A stretch of DNA of 64,000 nucleotides from Otatea glauca (Eukaryota; Streptophyta; Magnoliopsida; Poales; Poaceae): contig CM070730.1 in the NCBI GenBank assembly GCA_036346275.1, forward strand, positions 43,012,918 to 43,076,917, in the 5' to 3' direction. Within the stretch, counting starts at the first letter, position 1, and the number at the start of each line of letters is the position of its first letter. The notes under the pieces were generated by a model, which was not told where the DNA came from, searched no databases, and saw only the letters and a list, made by a program, of their open reading frames with translations. The position numbers and the translations under genes were made by a program. Of the stretch, positions 1 to 9,623 are shown piece by piece.

Positions 1-737
1 GGGACTACCCGCACCTACTTATAGCGCTGGGAATCGTGCTCTACACGGACTCCAAGACACGCACGGCGGCGAAGGCGTGCTGGCGGCGGACTCAGAGTCC
101 CGATCGGAGACGACGACCCCACACCATCCGATAGCCATCGAACGGCCACGAAGCGAACTGACGTGGCACGATCGGATCTGCTCATCTCCGAAACAATGGA
201 TGAGATCTTCACTTACCCTATTCGTACCGATTCCACCGGCACCGCTTGATCTTGATCCCACGGTCCACGTCGCTAGGGTTTCCAAATCCCAACGCCAATC
301 TCGACCATCGATCCTCGATCCAGCGGCGAGTATCCGTCTCTAGAGAATGGGCCGACGACGCAAAGGTTGGGCCTCACCACGATGGGCCTCGGCGCGCGAC
401 AAAGATTGGGCTTCGCCCAAGATCATTGCAAAGGATTTTAAAGCTTTATTTTTTAAATATTTCTAGAAATTCATTTTATTTATTTTAGGCAATAGAACAA
501 TCGGGAAAAATCCAAGAAAAATCTCAAAATACTTTGAGACATTCGAACTTAAATAAAATATTTTTGGCAAATCTTTATTTTAACTTTGCATGATTTAAAT
601 ACTTTTGAATAAAAGGCAATAAACTTGAAATAAGAATTAATTCAAATAAATCGAGAAAAATCCAAATAAATTCGAGAAAATCACAAATGCACATTTAAGC
701 AATAAAACTTAATTAAGCCAAATTTTGGGATGTTACA
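1..737 (-). repeat. Element A 3' LTR (partial)
   Basis: Matches 8886-9618 of the other LTR of A almost base for base (same telo-box-like ctagggttt, same AT-rich tail), and ends on the plus strand with gggatgttaca, i.e. the minus-strand LTR start TGTAACATCCC. Position 1 of the window lies just upstream of the TATA box copy (acttatagc, 17-25). The rest of the LTR is beyond the left edge. Several GC-rich reading frames here are not conserved between copies and are not genes. Confidence 0.93.
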
Positions 738-748
738 AACCTCCCCTT
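738..748 (-). other. Element A polypurine tract
   Basis: The minus strand reads AAGGGGAGGTT immediately before the 3' LTR start TGTAACATCCC. This is the expected plus-strand DNA priming site of an LTR retrotransposon and fixes the inner boundary of the LTR. Confidence 0.85.
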
Positions 749-755
749 AATGAAT

Positions 756-1138
756 CTCGATCCGAGATTGGGGCTAACTAGAGAATAGGTTTGGGAATTC
801 GACTTCAAATCTTCTTCTCGCTCCCAAGTGGCTTCACTTTGAATGATTGCTCCATGAACTCGCAAAGCGAATAGTCTTGTTTCTGGTCTTGCGTTCCATA
901 ACATCCAAAATTCTGACTGGTTGTTCTTTGTAAGTCAAATCTTCTTGCAGCTCTATTGCGTCCAGCGGGGTTTGCTCGGTTGGCACTTTGAGACACTTTT
1001 TAAGCTGCGACACATGGAATACATCATGCACTCCTGCCAAGGACTGAGGCAACTCTAACTGATAAGCCACCTCTCCTCGACGGCTCAGAATCTTGAACGG
1101 ACCAACATATCTTGGTGCAAGCTTCCCTTTAACATGAA
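756..1138 (-). pseudogene. Element A integrase C-terminus with chromodomain (frameshifted)
   Basis: The minus frame from about 1070 to 834 reads through the conserved integrase tail (AYQLELPQSLAGVHDVFHVS) into the start of the chromodomain (PVRILDVMERKTRNK). The chromodomain's last part (EATWEREEDLK) continues in another frame near 780-835, so at least one indel separates them. In chromoviruses this domain tethers integrase to chromatin and biases where new copies land. The homologous piece of element D (24002-24355) is in one frame, which shows the A copy is the damaged one. Confidence 0.85.
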
Positions 1139-1139
1139 A

Positions 1140-2060
1140 TCATTTAACGCCCTTAAGAGGGGTAACTCTAAGATACACATAATCTTCTGGTTCAAAACTC
1201 AAATCTCGGCGACGGTTATCTGCATAGCTTTTCTGTCTTGACTGTGCTATCTTCAACCTTTCTCTGATCATTGCAACTTGGCTTTCGGCTTCCTCGAGAA
1301 TATCTGGCCCAAAAACCAAACGCTCTCCTGTTTCGTTCCAATTTAATGGAGTACGACAAGCACGTCCATACAATGCCTCAAACGAGGACATTTGTAGGCT
1401 AGCTTGATAACTATTATTGTAATCGAACTCCGATATGGCAAACACTTATCCCACGCCGTGGTATAAGCCAAAGCACGAGCTCTCAACATATCCTCTAAAA
1501 TCGATTCACTCTTTCGGTCGACCATCCATGCATGGGTGATATGTCAGATCAAATTGAAATTGAGACGAGTTCCCATGGCTTCGCAACTTATTCCAAAATC
1601 TTGAGGTAAATTGGGTACCTCATGTCGACACAATCCTCTTGGGCACTCCATGCAAGCATACAATCCTTGACATATATAGCTCGCTAAACGATCTCGGAGT
1701 AAGTGGTCTTTATCGATAAAATGGGCGACCTTGGTTAGACGATCCACAATAACCCAAATGGAATCGTAACCCCTCCGAGTCTTAGGTAACCGGTGATAAA
1801 ATCCATTCGATTTCCTCCCACTTCCATTCCGAATTTTCAACTACCGCAACAAACCGGTGGTCTTTGATGCATGGCTTTTACTCTTTGACATACGTCCGAT
1901 AAAGCAACATGCTCGGCTACTTCACGCTTCATATTAGGCCACCGAATCTCTCTTTCAAATCTCGATACATCTTAGCACTTCTGGATGAATCGAGTACTTT
2001 GAATCGTGCGCTTCCTCTAGAATTAGCTGCTTTAGTTCCTTTTATCCCAAGACACAAATT
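1140..2060 (-). pseudogene. Element A integrase (broken)
   Basis: Pieces of a Ty3 integrase are visible in several minus frames: the zinc-binding N-terminal part around 1860-2060, the core start around 1720-1840 (YDSIWVIVDRLTKVAHFI), and the core end plus linker at 1140-1445 (SSFEALYGRACRTPLNWNE, then RRRDLSFEPEDYVYLRVTPL). The segment holding the last catalytic Glu (about 1500-1545) is scrambled relative to the family. Integrase would insert the cDNA copy; this one cannot be made as one protein. Confidence 0.85.
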
Positions 2061-3610
2061 CGCCCTTAAAGAACATAGTTCCTTGCTCATCCAGTGAAAT
2101 CTACGGCTAGGCCTTCTTCCTTTTAGCCTTGATTTTAGAAATTTTATCGTCATCCTTCCGACCTTCTCTAACTCGATCTTCCGGTGTTGGCTTTACTTCT
2201 AGTGCGGCTACACTTCCTTGAACGACTTCCAATCTTAGCTTCGAATTCCTTGCATAATTCGTTGATCCTCCATTGTTAACGTATTGGCGCTATGGCTTTT
2301 CCGACTCGAGCATCGGCTACTATATTGGCTTTTCCGGATGATAATGGATTCCTACATTATAATCCTTTATTAGCTCTAGCCACCTTTCACGCCTCATATT
2401 CAGTCCGCTTGGGTGAATATGTATTTGTGCTCTTATGGTGCGTATATATCTCACATCTATTTCCTATGAGATAATGACGCCATATCTTTAAAGCATGCAC
2501 TACGCGCTAACTCCAAATCATGCGTTGGGTAATTCACTTCATGTGGTCTCAACTGTCTCGACGCATAAGCAACGACTTTGCCCTCTTGCATTAACACGCA
2601 TCCCAAGCCTTGCTTCGAAGCATCGCAATAAATATCAAATCCATTCTGCACATCTGGCAATACTAATACGGGGGCTGTTGTTAAACGCTTCTTTAGTTCC
2701 CTGAAACTTTTCTCGCACTCTGGCGTCCATGCAAACTTCTTTTCTTTCTTCAACAACTGCGTAAGGGGTTTAGCGATTGTCGAGAATCCTTCTATGAATT
2801 GACGGTAATATCCCGCCATCCCCAGAAAACTACGAATCTGAGTAACAGACTTCGGTGGCTCCCAATGCAACACTGCGTCTACTTTGCTTGGGTCAACTGC
2901 CACTCCTTTAGTAGTCATTACATGACCAAGAAATTCGACTTTTTCCTTCCAGAATTCACACTTGCTAAACTTAGCATATAGTTGATGCTCTCGCAGCCTC
3001 TCTAAAACCATTCTTAGATGTTCTGCATGCTCTTCCTCTGTCTTCGAGTAAACCAAAATATCGTCTATGAAGACTACAACAAACTTATCCAAATATTCCA
3101 TGAAAACCTTATTCATCATGTTCATGAATTATGCTGGGGCATTAGTCAATCCAAATGACATGACTGTGAACTCATAATGTCCATATCGCGTAGAAAACGC
3201 GGTCTTAGGTACATCCTCCGCTCGGATCTTCAATCGATGGTATCCGAACAAAGATCTATCTTAGAGAAAACTCCAAAGACCTCTTAATCGATCAAATAAG
3301 TCGTCGATCCCGGCAACGGATACTTATTCTTGATCGTCACTTCATTAAGTGCACGATAGTCAATGCACATTCTAAGACTTCCGTCCTTCTTACGAACAAA
3401 CAAAACGGGGCTCCCACGGTGATGAACTAGGTCTAATGAAGCCTTTCTTTTGCAGTTCCTCAATCTGCTTCTTCATTTCCACTAACTCGTCGGTAGGCAT
3501 CCGATATGGTCTCTTTGATATCGGTGCTGTACCTGGTGCTAACTCGATGACAAACTCGATATCACGGTCCGGTGGCAATCCCGCAAATCTTCCGAAACAC
3601 ATCCGGTATT
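2061..3610 (-). pseudogene. Element A reverse transcriptase - RNase H (broken)
   Basis: The minus strand from 3602 encodes the RT N-terminus (KRPYRMPTDELVEMKKQIEE), and an open stretch of 222 codons (3125-2457) holds the catalytic FIDDILVYS motif (the YxDD box), the thumb region (FLGMAGYYRQFIEGFSTIAK) and the start of RNase H (IYCDASKQGLG, with its first catalytic Asp). Between 3390 and 3125 the frame changes, and RNase H degenerates after about 2490. The complete enzyme would copy the element RNA to DNA. Order and motifs are standard for Ty3 elements. Confidence 0.9.
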
Positions 3611-3617
3611 CCTCAGC

Positions 3618-4184
3618 TCATCGCACATCTTCCATGCTGATGGCTTTCACGCTGTTGACCACTAACTGCCCATCTCGAACTGCGGTCGCTTGAAATTCCA
3701 CTTTCTTGCCACTATGGCCTTCCAAAGTTACAATCCTTCGGCCACAATCCAAAACAGCCTTATGCCTTGACAGCCAATCCATTCCAAGGATGACGTCTAG
3801 GGATTGTGCATCTATTAAGATAAGATTCGCTAGAAATTCTATCCCATCCATAAGCAACTTAGCTCCCAAACACCCAAGGCTAGATCTAAGCTCAGATCCT
3901 GGAGCTTGGACTAAGAGCACACACTTAAGGTTCACCACTTTAAATCCATTCTTGGTTGCAAAACTTTGAGAAACGAACGAATGCGAAGCTCCAGAATCAA
4001 ATAAAACTGTAGCAGGCACTGAGTTAACCAGGAACTTACCCAGTACGACGTCTGTAGCTTCCTGAGCTCCATCTGCGGTGATGTGGTTGATCCTTCCACG
4101 CACTGTTGATTGCGGTGTTGCTCCAGCTTGACCTGGCACACGATTTCCTCCTGAGGCTGGTGCCTTGGCAGGTGTTGTTCCCAA
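3618..4184 (-). CDS. Element A aspartic protease domain (open, part of broken gag-pol)
   Basis: An uninterrupted 188-codon stretch contains the retroviral-type aspartic protease site LFDSGASHSFVS at roughly residues 60-72 and the second conserved block (VILGMDWLSRHKAVLDCG) near residues 131-148. The enzyme would cut the Gag-Pol polyprotein. It is normally translated as the middle of a single gag-pol frame; here an amber codon (4215-4217) precedes it and a frame change follows it, so the start given is only where the open stretch begins. Confidence 0.8.
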   Translation of the reverse strand: MGTTPAKAPASGGNRVPGQAGATPQSTVRGRINHITADGAQEATDVVLGKFLVNSVPATVLFDSGASHSFVSQSFATKNGFKVVNLKCVLLVQAPGSELRSSLGCLGAKLLMDGIEFLANLILIDAQSLDVILGMDWLSRHKAVLDCGRRIVTLEGHSGKKVEFQATAVRDGQLVVNSVKAISMEDVR

Positions 4185-4205
4185 GTTAAAACGAACTGGC
4201 GTGAT

Positions 4206-5218
4206 GCCTCCCTTCTATGGACACCTATTAGAAAAGTGTCCTGGCTCGTTGCAGGTATAGCACCTTTTCACTGCAGACTGCTGGTTTCCTCCTGGTGCAT
4301 TGTTGCCTGTCTTTGGCGTTTGAAAGTTCCGTTGGCGTGGCGAGTGCAGGGTTGATGTCTTGTTCACTACCAGGTTGGAATCTAGCAAATTGCTGCGGTG
4401 ACATCCTCAAACGTAGATGGTTTGGACGTCCACCCTGATTAGTCATTAAGCGCTTACGGTTTTCACCCAGCTCTTTGCGCTTATCCTCTAGGATCAAAGC
4501 CTTATTAACCAACTCCTGAAAGTGCAGGAAATTGTGGGTAATCACCCCACTGCGATCCCAATTTAGTACCTTCATGAAACGAGATCGCTTAGCTTTATCG
4601 TCGCTACGCCTTGAGGGCATATCGAGCTAAGCGGGTAAATTTATTCTGTATTCGCCTTTGGTTGGCCTCCTTGCTTGAGCCCCGAACTCTTCCTTCTTGA
4701 GGTCCATCATTCCCTCCGGGACATGGTACTGGCGAAAAGCATTAGTAAACTCTTCCCAAGTGATCTCTTGTGGGGCTCCATGAGCGGCACAGATATTCTC
4801 CCACCATTCTGCGGCGGTTCCTTCCAATTGATGGGAGGCGTAGAGCACCTTCTCATTGCCTTCACATTGCGTGATGTGCAGTTTCTTCTCAATAGTCCTA
4901 AGCCAGTCATCGGCTTCCAAAGGGTTCACATTTCCTGAGAAGGTTGGTGACCTAGTCCTCATAAAATCTGACAGCTTGGAATGAGATCGAGGTCCACCAT
5001 GGTTGTTCTGAGCTACAGGGTTGTTGTTGTTGGCTGCTGCGTTGGTCATCTGTTGCATTTGCTGCATCATGGTCTGCATCGTTGAGTCTCTATTTGCGAA
5101 ACGCTCCCAGATTCTGCATGTCAATTGGTGGTGGTTGAGGGCTGCCTCCATCATTGGGGTTGTCGTTCTGGCGTAGTCCACTTCCTGAAGCTCCGTTGTT
5201 TCCTCGAGTATTCACCAT
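4206..5218 (-). pseudogene. Element A gag (broken)
   Basis: The start codon on the minus strand is at 5218 (MVNTRGNNGASGSG, the same start as in element B). After about 42 codons an indel shifts the frame; the capsid-like block (RSPTFSGNVNPLEADDWLR and EWWENI) lies at 5181-4627 and the rest at 4620-4228. A CCHC zinc knuckle (CYTCNEPGHFSNRC) is encoded near 4218-4265 and is followed directly by an in-frame TAG (4215-4217). Gag packages the element RNA into virus-like particles. Too damaged to be functional. Confidence 0.88.
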
Positions 5219-5494
5219 CTGATGATTGCCTCTTGGGTTAGGAAAGGTAGACGTAGCATAGATAAGAAGTAAGAATTTCTAAAGTGGGGAGATAGGTTAT
5301 ACCCAAACTGAATTAATTCTTTATTATTCTTGGTATGGCTGCTTATTTAAGCCTACAAGCTTTGCAACACATACTGCACACTCAGCATTACAAAGAAGCA
5401 AACTAACACGAAACCTTAACGTCAACTAAAAAGGTAAAGCCTAACTTAAAGACGCGACTCACACTCGAGTCTCAACACACCCCAAGGTCGACAC
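5219..5494 (-). other. Spacer between pre-gag ORF and gag in element A
   Basis: About 275 bases with no open frame. Its last part on the minus strand has a pyrimidine-rich stretch with CTAAC, then ATCATCAG directly before the gag ATG. Element B has the same arrangement (CAG before ATG). This resembles a 3' splice site or may just be a conserved gag leader. Nothing else recognisable. Confidence 0.4.
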
Positions 5495-6244
5495 TCACTC
5501 ATCCACCACCTGGCCGAGGCGATCCGGCGCATACACCGGCGGGTGAGCTGGCATAGGAGCGAACCTATCCCGATGACCTACTATTGGGTCCTCTGCAACC
5601 ACGGGTGTGACTCCCTCTCGCTCCCACTCTCGCTCCTCGGGATCCTCCTCGGACTCCTCTGCTGGCTCCTGAACTTCTCGAGTCACGCGCTCCAGCTCGT
5701 CCTCGACCGCCTCTAGGGCCTCTCCCAGCTCAGTGATCATCCCGATGGCTGAAGCACGGGTCACCTCAAGCTCCTGCTCTGCCACTCTGAGTGCCTCGTA
5801 CACAGTCTCCAGCTCCTGAGTAGTATCTCTCATATGATCCTCCTGGGCAAGGGCGAACTCTGCAAGGTGTATCGCAGTGGCACACTCGTCCTCCACGATC
5901 CGTCGGCGTCGGCACGCTTGAACGTCTGGGTGAAGGCGAAACACTGAGTCGTGAAGCTCGTCGGCGTAGTCGCGGCAGACACGGCGAAGAGCAAGGCGAG
6001 CGACCTCCTGAATTGCAACCTCGTACGAGAATCTTCTGGCAGAGATGTTGATTGGCCTGCTAGCTTCCTCGTTCTCTCGAGCGTAGATAATCAGCTTGCA
6101 AATAAATCCTCGGTGTACACCATTCACTGACCAACTGCCTCCTCGGTAAAGCGAACGATAGAAGCCTCCAAGCGTCTGAAGTACTCTCCACAGCTCCTTG
6201 GCGTAGCCGCCAGCTGACTCCTCAAAGGTCGGAACGATCGGCAT
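5495..6244 (-). CDS. Pre-gag ORF of element A: 249-residue coiled-coil protein of unknown function
   Basis: An intact frame lies between the primer binding site and gag. The first ATG is at 6244 (MPIVPTFEESAGG, 249 residues); the frame is open further upstream to about 6358 with a non-ATG start. Visible parts: an N-terminal half with WRVLQTLGGFYRS, a Cys/Arg cluster (ACRRRRIVEDEC) near residues 111-122, a long heptad-like helix (about 138-192), an acidic stretch (about 193-211), and a conserved C-terminus with APMPAHPPVYA. I do not recognise a family. Elements B, C and D carry decayed homologues at the same place, so it belongs to this retrotransposon group. It is open although A's gag and pol are broken. 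A role in particle assembly, RNA binding or host interaction is only a guess. Confidence 0.7.
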   Translation of the reverse strand: MPIVPTFEESAGGYAKELWRVLQTLGGFYRSLYRGGSWSVNGVHRGFICKLIIYARENEEASRPINISARRFSYEVAIQEVARLALRRVCRDYADELHDSVFRLHPDVQACRRRRIVEDECATAIHLAEFALAQEDHMRDTTQELETVYEALRVAEQELEVTRASAIGMITELGEALEAVEDELERVTREVQEPAEESEEDPEEREWEREGVTPVVAEDPIVGHRDRFAPMPAHPPVYAPDRLGQVVDE

Positions 6245-6430
6245 CTGCTCCACAAGAACTTTGAATAAGTTCTCCACTCGAAACGGCCAGTAAAACGGTA
6301 AATTCAGCAAAGGTGAGAAGTAGAGAATGAGATGAGTCGAGAGTGTTTTATTAGTCAAATTTAAATTTTCCTTTAGAAAATAGTTTTGGACACACTCATA
6401 CTATCTAGGGCCAAGACCTACAGTCAGTAT

Positions 6431-6442
6431 GCTCTGATACCA
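6431..6442 (-). other. Element A primer binding site (tRNA-iMet)
   Basis: The minus strand reads TGGTATCAGAGC, the complement of the 3' end of plant initiator methionine tRNA, four bases (GAGG) inside the 5' LTR. It primes first-strand cDNA synthesis and fixes the LTR end at 6447. Confidence 0.93.
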
Positions 6443-6446
6443 CCTC

Positions 6447-9400
6447 TGTAAGGGCCCGAATCCACTGATTCGAACCCACTGTGTTTACTGCACTAGTCCC
6501 AGGATCAACGCTAGTGCACACAGCTTAACATTGGTACATATCACATCATACACAACGATATAGAATAATAGTTCATTTATTGATATAACTAAATGTATGA
6601 TCTTATGATCAACTTACATTATTAAGCCACGCAGGGCAAGACTGAGAATATAAACTAATATTTAAGCAGCGGAAAGTAGAAACGTAGATAGCTCATCAGT
6701 TCACCACAGGCAACCGACAAGGCTCGGACCCTAATGACTCGTGTCTTCTTGGACTTCATCTTCCAACACAGGTGTAGATTCTTCAACTGTTGATTATTGT
6801 TGTTTGGCAAGGGTGAGTACTTAAAGCACTCAACAAGTTGTGCATGTAATGCAATTCTATGTATCTATATGCAAGGCTTATTCCAACGGATAGGCTATCA
6901 TGGCTATTTTGCAATAAGCGCATTTATGAACAAATACGAGATATAGATTGTAAAGATCAGAAACAAATAACAATAATGAATAAGTTGATAATTCTCGGGT
7001 AAACCAAGTTTCCAATCCTAAATCAATTTCATCTTCCACATGGCATTCCGCCATCCCCACCAAGTTGTCCGATTAATTAAGCTAACCCTTAATCAGTAAT
7101 TCCGAGCATTGCTCAATACATGAGCACGGCTATCCGAATAGTTTTACACTCTGCAGAGGTTATGCACTTTACCCACGTGATACAACCAAACACCACCAAG
7201 GCGAGTGATTATAACAAAGCCTTTACAATGCTCTGGCTTAACCCGATACTATCCGCTAAGGTTTCAACACTGGTGGGACTCGTTACCACATCCAGGGCCC
7301 CCCTCTTGCGCCATGTGAATTACACCATAACTCGGGAACTCACACCGACCACGATAGCATCAAAATTAAGACATTACAAATTACTCAGCTAGGCTGGCCC
7401 ATACCAGACATGTGGTTGCATGATTGACTCAGGTCAAAGGCTTGCAAGGTTAAGTCCTTAGTGTGATCAAGGCAAGACATCCACATACCCTCTGCCCATC
7501 GGGCCCACCTTGGCATCCTCGCCCCTTGTCACTTGCCCCAATCTAAGTTATTATCACCCAGTTGATTACCAAGCACCACGTGCCATCAACAATTCAACAT
7601 CGTTGCGTGACATGACTCGCCACAACAACTCAATCTCATCGTGTGATCCCACATGACACACAAGTTCATAACATTGTTCCATATTCCATTAATCAAGATT
7701 AATTATCAATAATTCTGACACATGTGATGACGTGGCAAGGTTAAGCAACTAATACGGTCTAAACCTCCAATGTTGATTATAATTATTAACCAACTATAAT
7801 TAACCAATCTAGGGTGACAATGGATCATGGCATACAAATGACAAGGAAGGTTATAGATCAATTCTGTATATTAGCTAAGCCCAATCTAATTTGAAACAAT
7901 TGTATATTTGAAACATATGCAATAGGGTAAAACAAATATAGCAATTTTATAAACATGGGTTCAACATGATCAAAGCACAACTTGCCTTGGAATAGGTCCT
8001 GATCTGGTTCTGGAACTTGCTCTTGGGTTTTTGGATCTTCCTCAAGCGCCGCACAATTCAACGTCTCACGCGCATCAAGGAGAAAAGCAAATAAATACCA
8101 AAACAGAGAGCAATTGAACTCCAAAATCAAATAAAATTCACCATTGAATAGATATCGATTTTACAAATTTTTAGAAACCGGAATCACTCAAATCTGAGTT
8201 ACGATGCAAAAGATATAGCCTTTTGAAGTTTGAAATAAATACTGAAATTGCAAAAATCAGAAAATCAGATTTAACAGATTTATTTTTATTCTGAAAAACT
8301 GATTTATGACGTCAGCGTGACATCAGCATGACACAGCGCTGGACCGAACCAATCAGCAGCCGACGCGTGTCCCGGTCCATGGACTCGGTCCACGGAATCA
8401 CGCTGGATCACCATGGACTCGGTCCATGACGCTCGGGCTCCGTGCGCCACGCGGCACTGCCTAATTGGCACGGTCAGCGGTGCGATCTGGGCCTTTCCTC
8501 ACCGATCCAATGGTCCACGCTGGCGACGACGTGGCTTACCGACACGTAATCCACGTGGCGAGATCTGACGCGCTCCGACTGGAATCCAACGGCCACGGTT
8601 GATCACGAGGAGTCGACGGCGAGCTCGGCGGCGCGTTCACCAGAGACCGAGACGAAGATGAGCCCGACGGCGCTTTGGTGAACAAAAGGCGACGAAGAAG
8701 TTCGAACCGGCGTCTCTCCGCGGAGATTCCAGATCTTCTCGGCGGCGGAAGAACACCGGCCGACCACGGAAACGAAGAAAACGACGACGGCGGCGCTCAC
8801 GAAGTCCGACGAGCTCTCAAGCGTCCACGGAGGCTTCTCCGCGACAACCCAACAGAAAAAGCCACGCACACTCACGGCGAACCTCGGGACTACCCGCACC
8901 TACTTATAGCGGCGGGAATCGTGCTCTACACGGACTCCAAGACACGCGCGGCGGAAGGCGTCTTTGGCGGCGACTCGAGTCCCGATCGGAGACGACGACC
9001 CACACCATCCGATAGCCATCGAGCGGCCACGGAAGCGGCGACGCGGCACGATCGGATCTGCTCATCTCGAAACAACGGATGAGATCTTCACTTACCCTAT
9101 TCGCACCGATTCCACCAAGCACCGCTTGATCTTGATCCCACGGTCCACGCCACTAGGGTTTCCAAATCCCAACGCCAATCTCGACCATCGATCCTCGATC
9201 CAGCGGCGAGTATCGCGTCTCTAGAGAATGGGCCGACGACGCAAAGGTTGGGCCTCACCACGATGGGCCTACGCAAGACGATGATTGGGCTTCGCCCAAG
9301 ATCATTGCAAAGGATTTTAAAGCTTTATTTTTTAAATATTTCTAGAAATTCATTTTATTTATTTTAGGCAATAGAACAATCGGGAAAAATCCAAGAAAAA

Positions 9401-9618
9401 TCTCAAAATACTTTGAGACATTACGAACTTAAATAAAATATTTTTGGCAAAACTTTATTTTAACTTTGCATGATTTAAATACTTTTGAATAAAAGGCAAT
9501 AAACTTGAAATAAGAATTAATTCAAATAAATCCAGAAAAATCCAAATAAATTCCAGAAAATCACAAATGCACATTTAAGCAATAAAAACTTAATTAAGCC
9601 AAATTTTGGGATGTTACA
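6447..9618 (-). repeat. Element A 5' LTR
   Basis: 3172 bases, bounded on the plus strand by TGTAAGGGCCC and GGGATGTTACA (TG...CA termini), adjoining the PBS on the left. The end 8886-9618 is repeated at 1-737. A TATA box at 8902-8910 implies a U3 of about 0.7 kb and a very long transcribed R-U5 of about 2.4 kb. The long open-looking GC-rich frames around 8600-9220 are not conserved between copies. Conserved palindromes occur at 7130-7141 (one mismatch) and 7149-7158. Confidence 0.92.
8902..8910 (-). promoter_or_regulatory. TATA box of element A LTR
   Basis: The minus strand reads CTATAAGTA in a GC-rich stretch, at the same relative place as the TATA boxes of the B, C and D LTRs. The matching copy in the other LTR is at 17-25. 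Transcription would start about 30 bases downstream, near 8870. Confidence 0.6.
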
Positions 9619-9623
9619 CTGAC

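Larger units (their letters stand above)
1..9618 (-). mobile_element. Element A: Tekay/Del-type Ty3-gypsy chromovirus (left end outside window)
   Basis: Read on the minus strand this is a Ty3-type LTR retrotransposon: 5' LTR (6447-9618), initiator-Met primer site (6431-6442), pre-gag ORF, gag, protease, RT-RNase H, integrase with chromodomain, polypurine tract (738-748) and the first part of the 3' LTR (1-737). The chromodomain after integrase and the long (3.2 kb) LTRs point to the Tekay/Del chromovirus lineage. gag and pol carry frameshifts and stops, so it is no longer autonomous; the pre-gag ORF and protease remain open. The right TSD should be ctgac (9619-9623); the left copy lies outside the window. 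It sits inside LTR F. Confidence 0.9.

Noticed and set aside
6431..6442. tRNA gene fragments near the PBS sequences
   Set aside because: Only 11-12 bases match a tRNA 3' end, as expected for a primer site; no cloverleaf is present.
6809..6820. Plus-strand GGTGAGTA as splice donors in the Tekay LTRs
   Set aside because: The elements are transcribed from the minus strand, and the motif is explained by the conserved leader hairpin.
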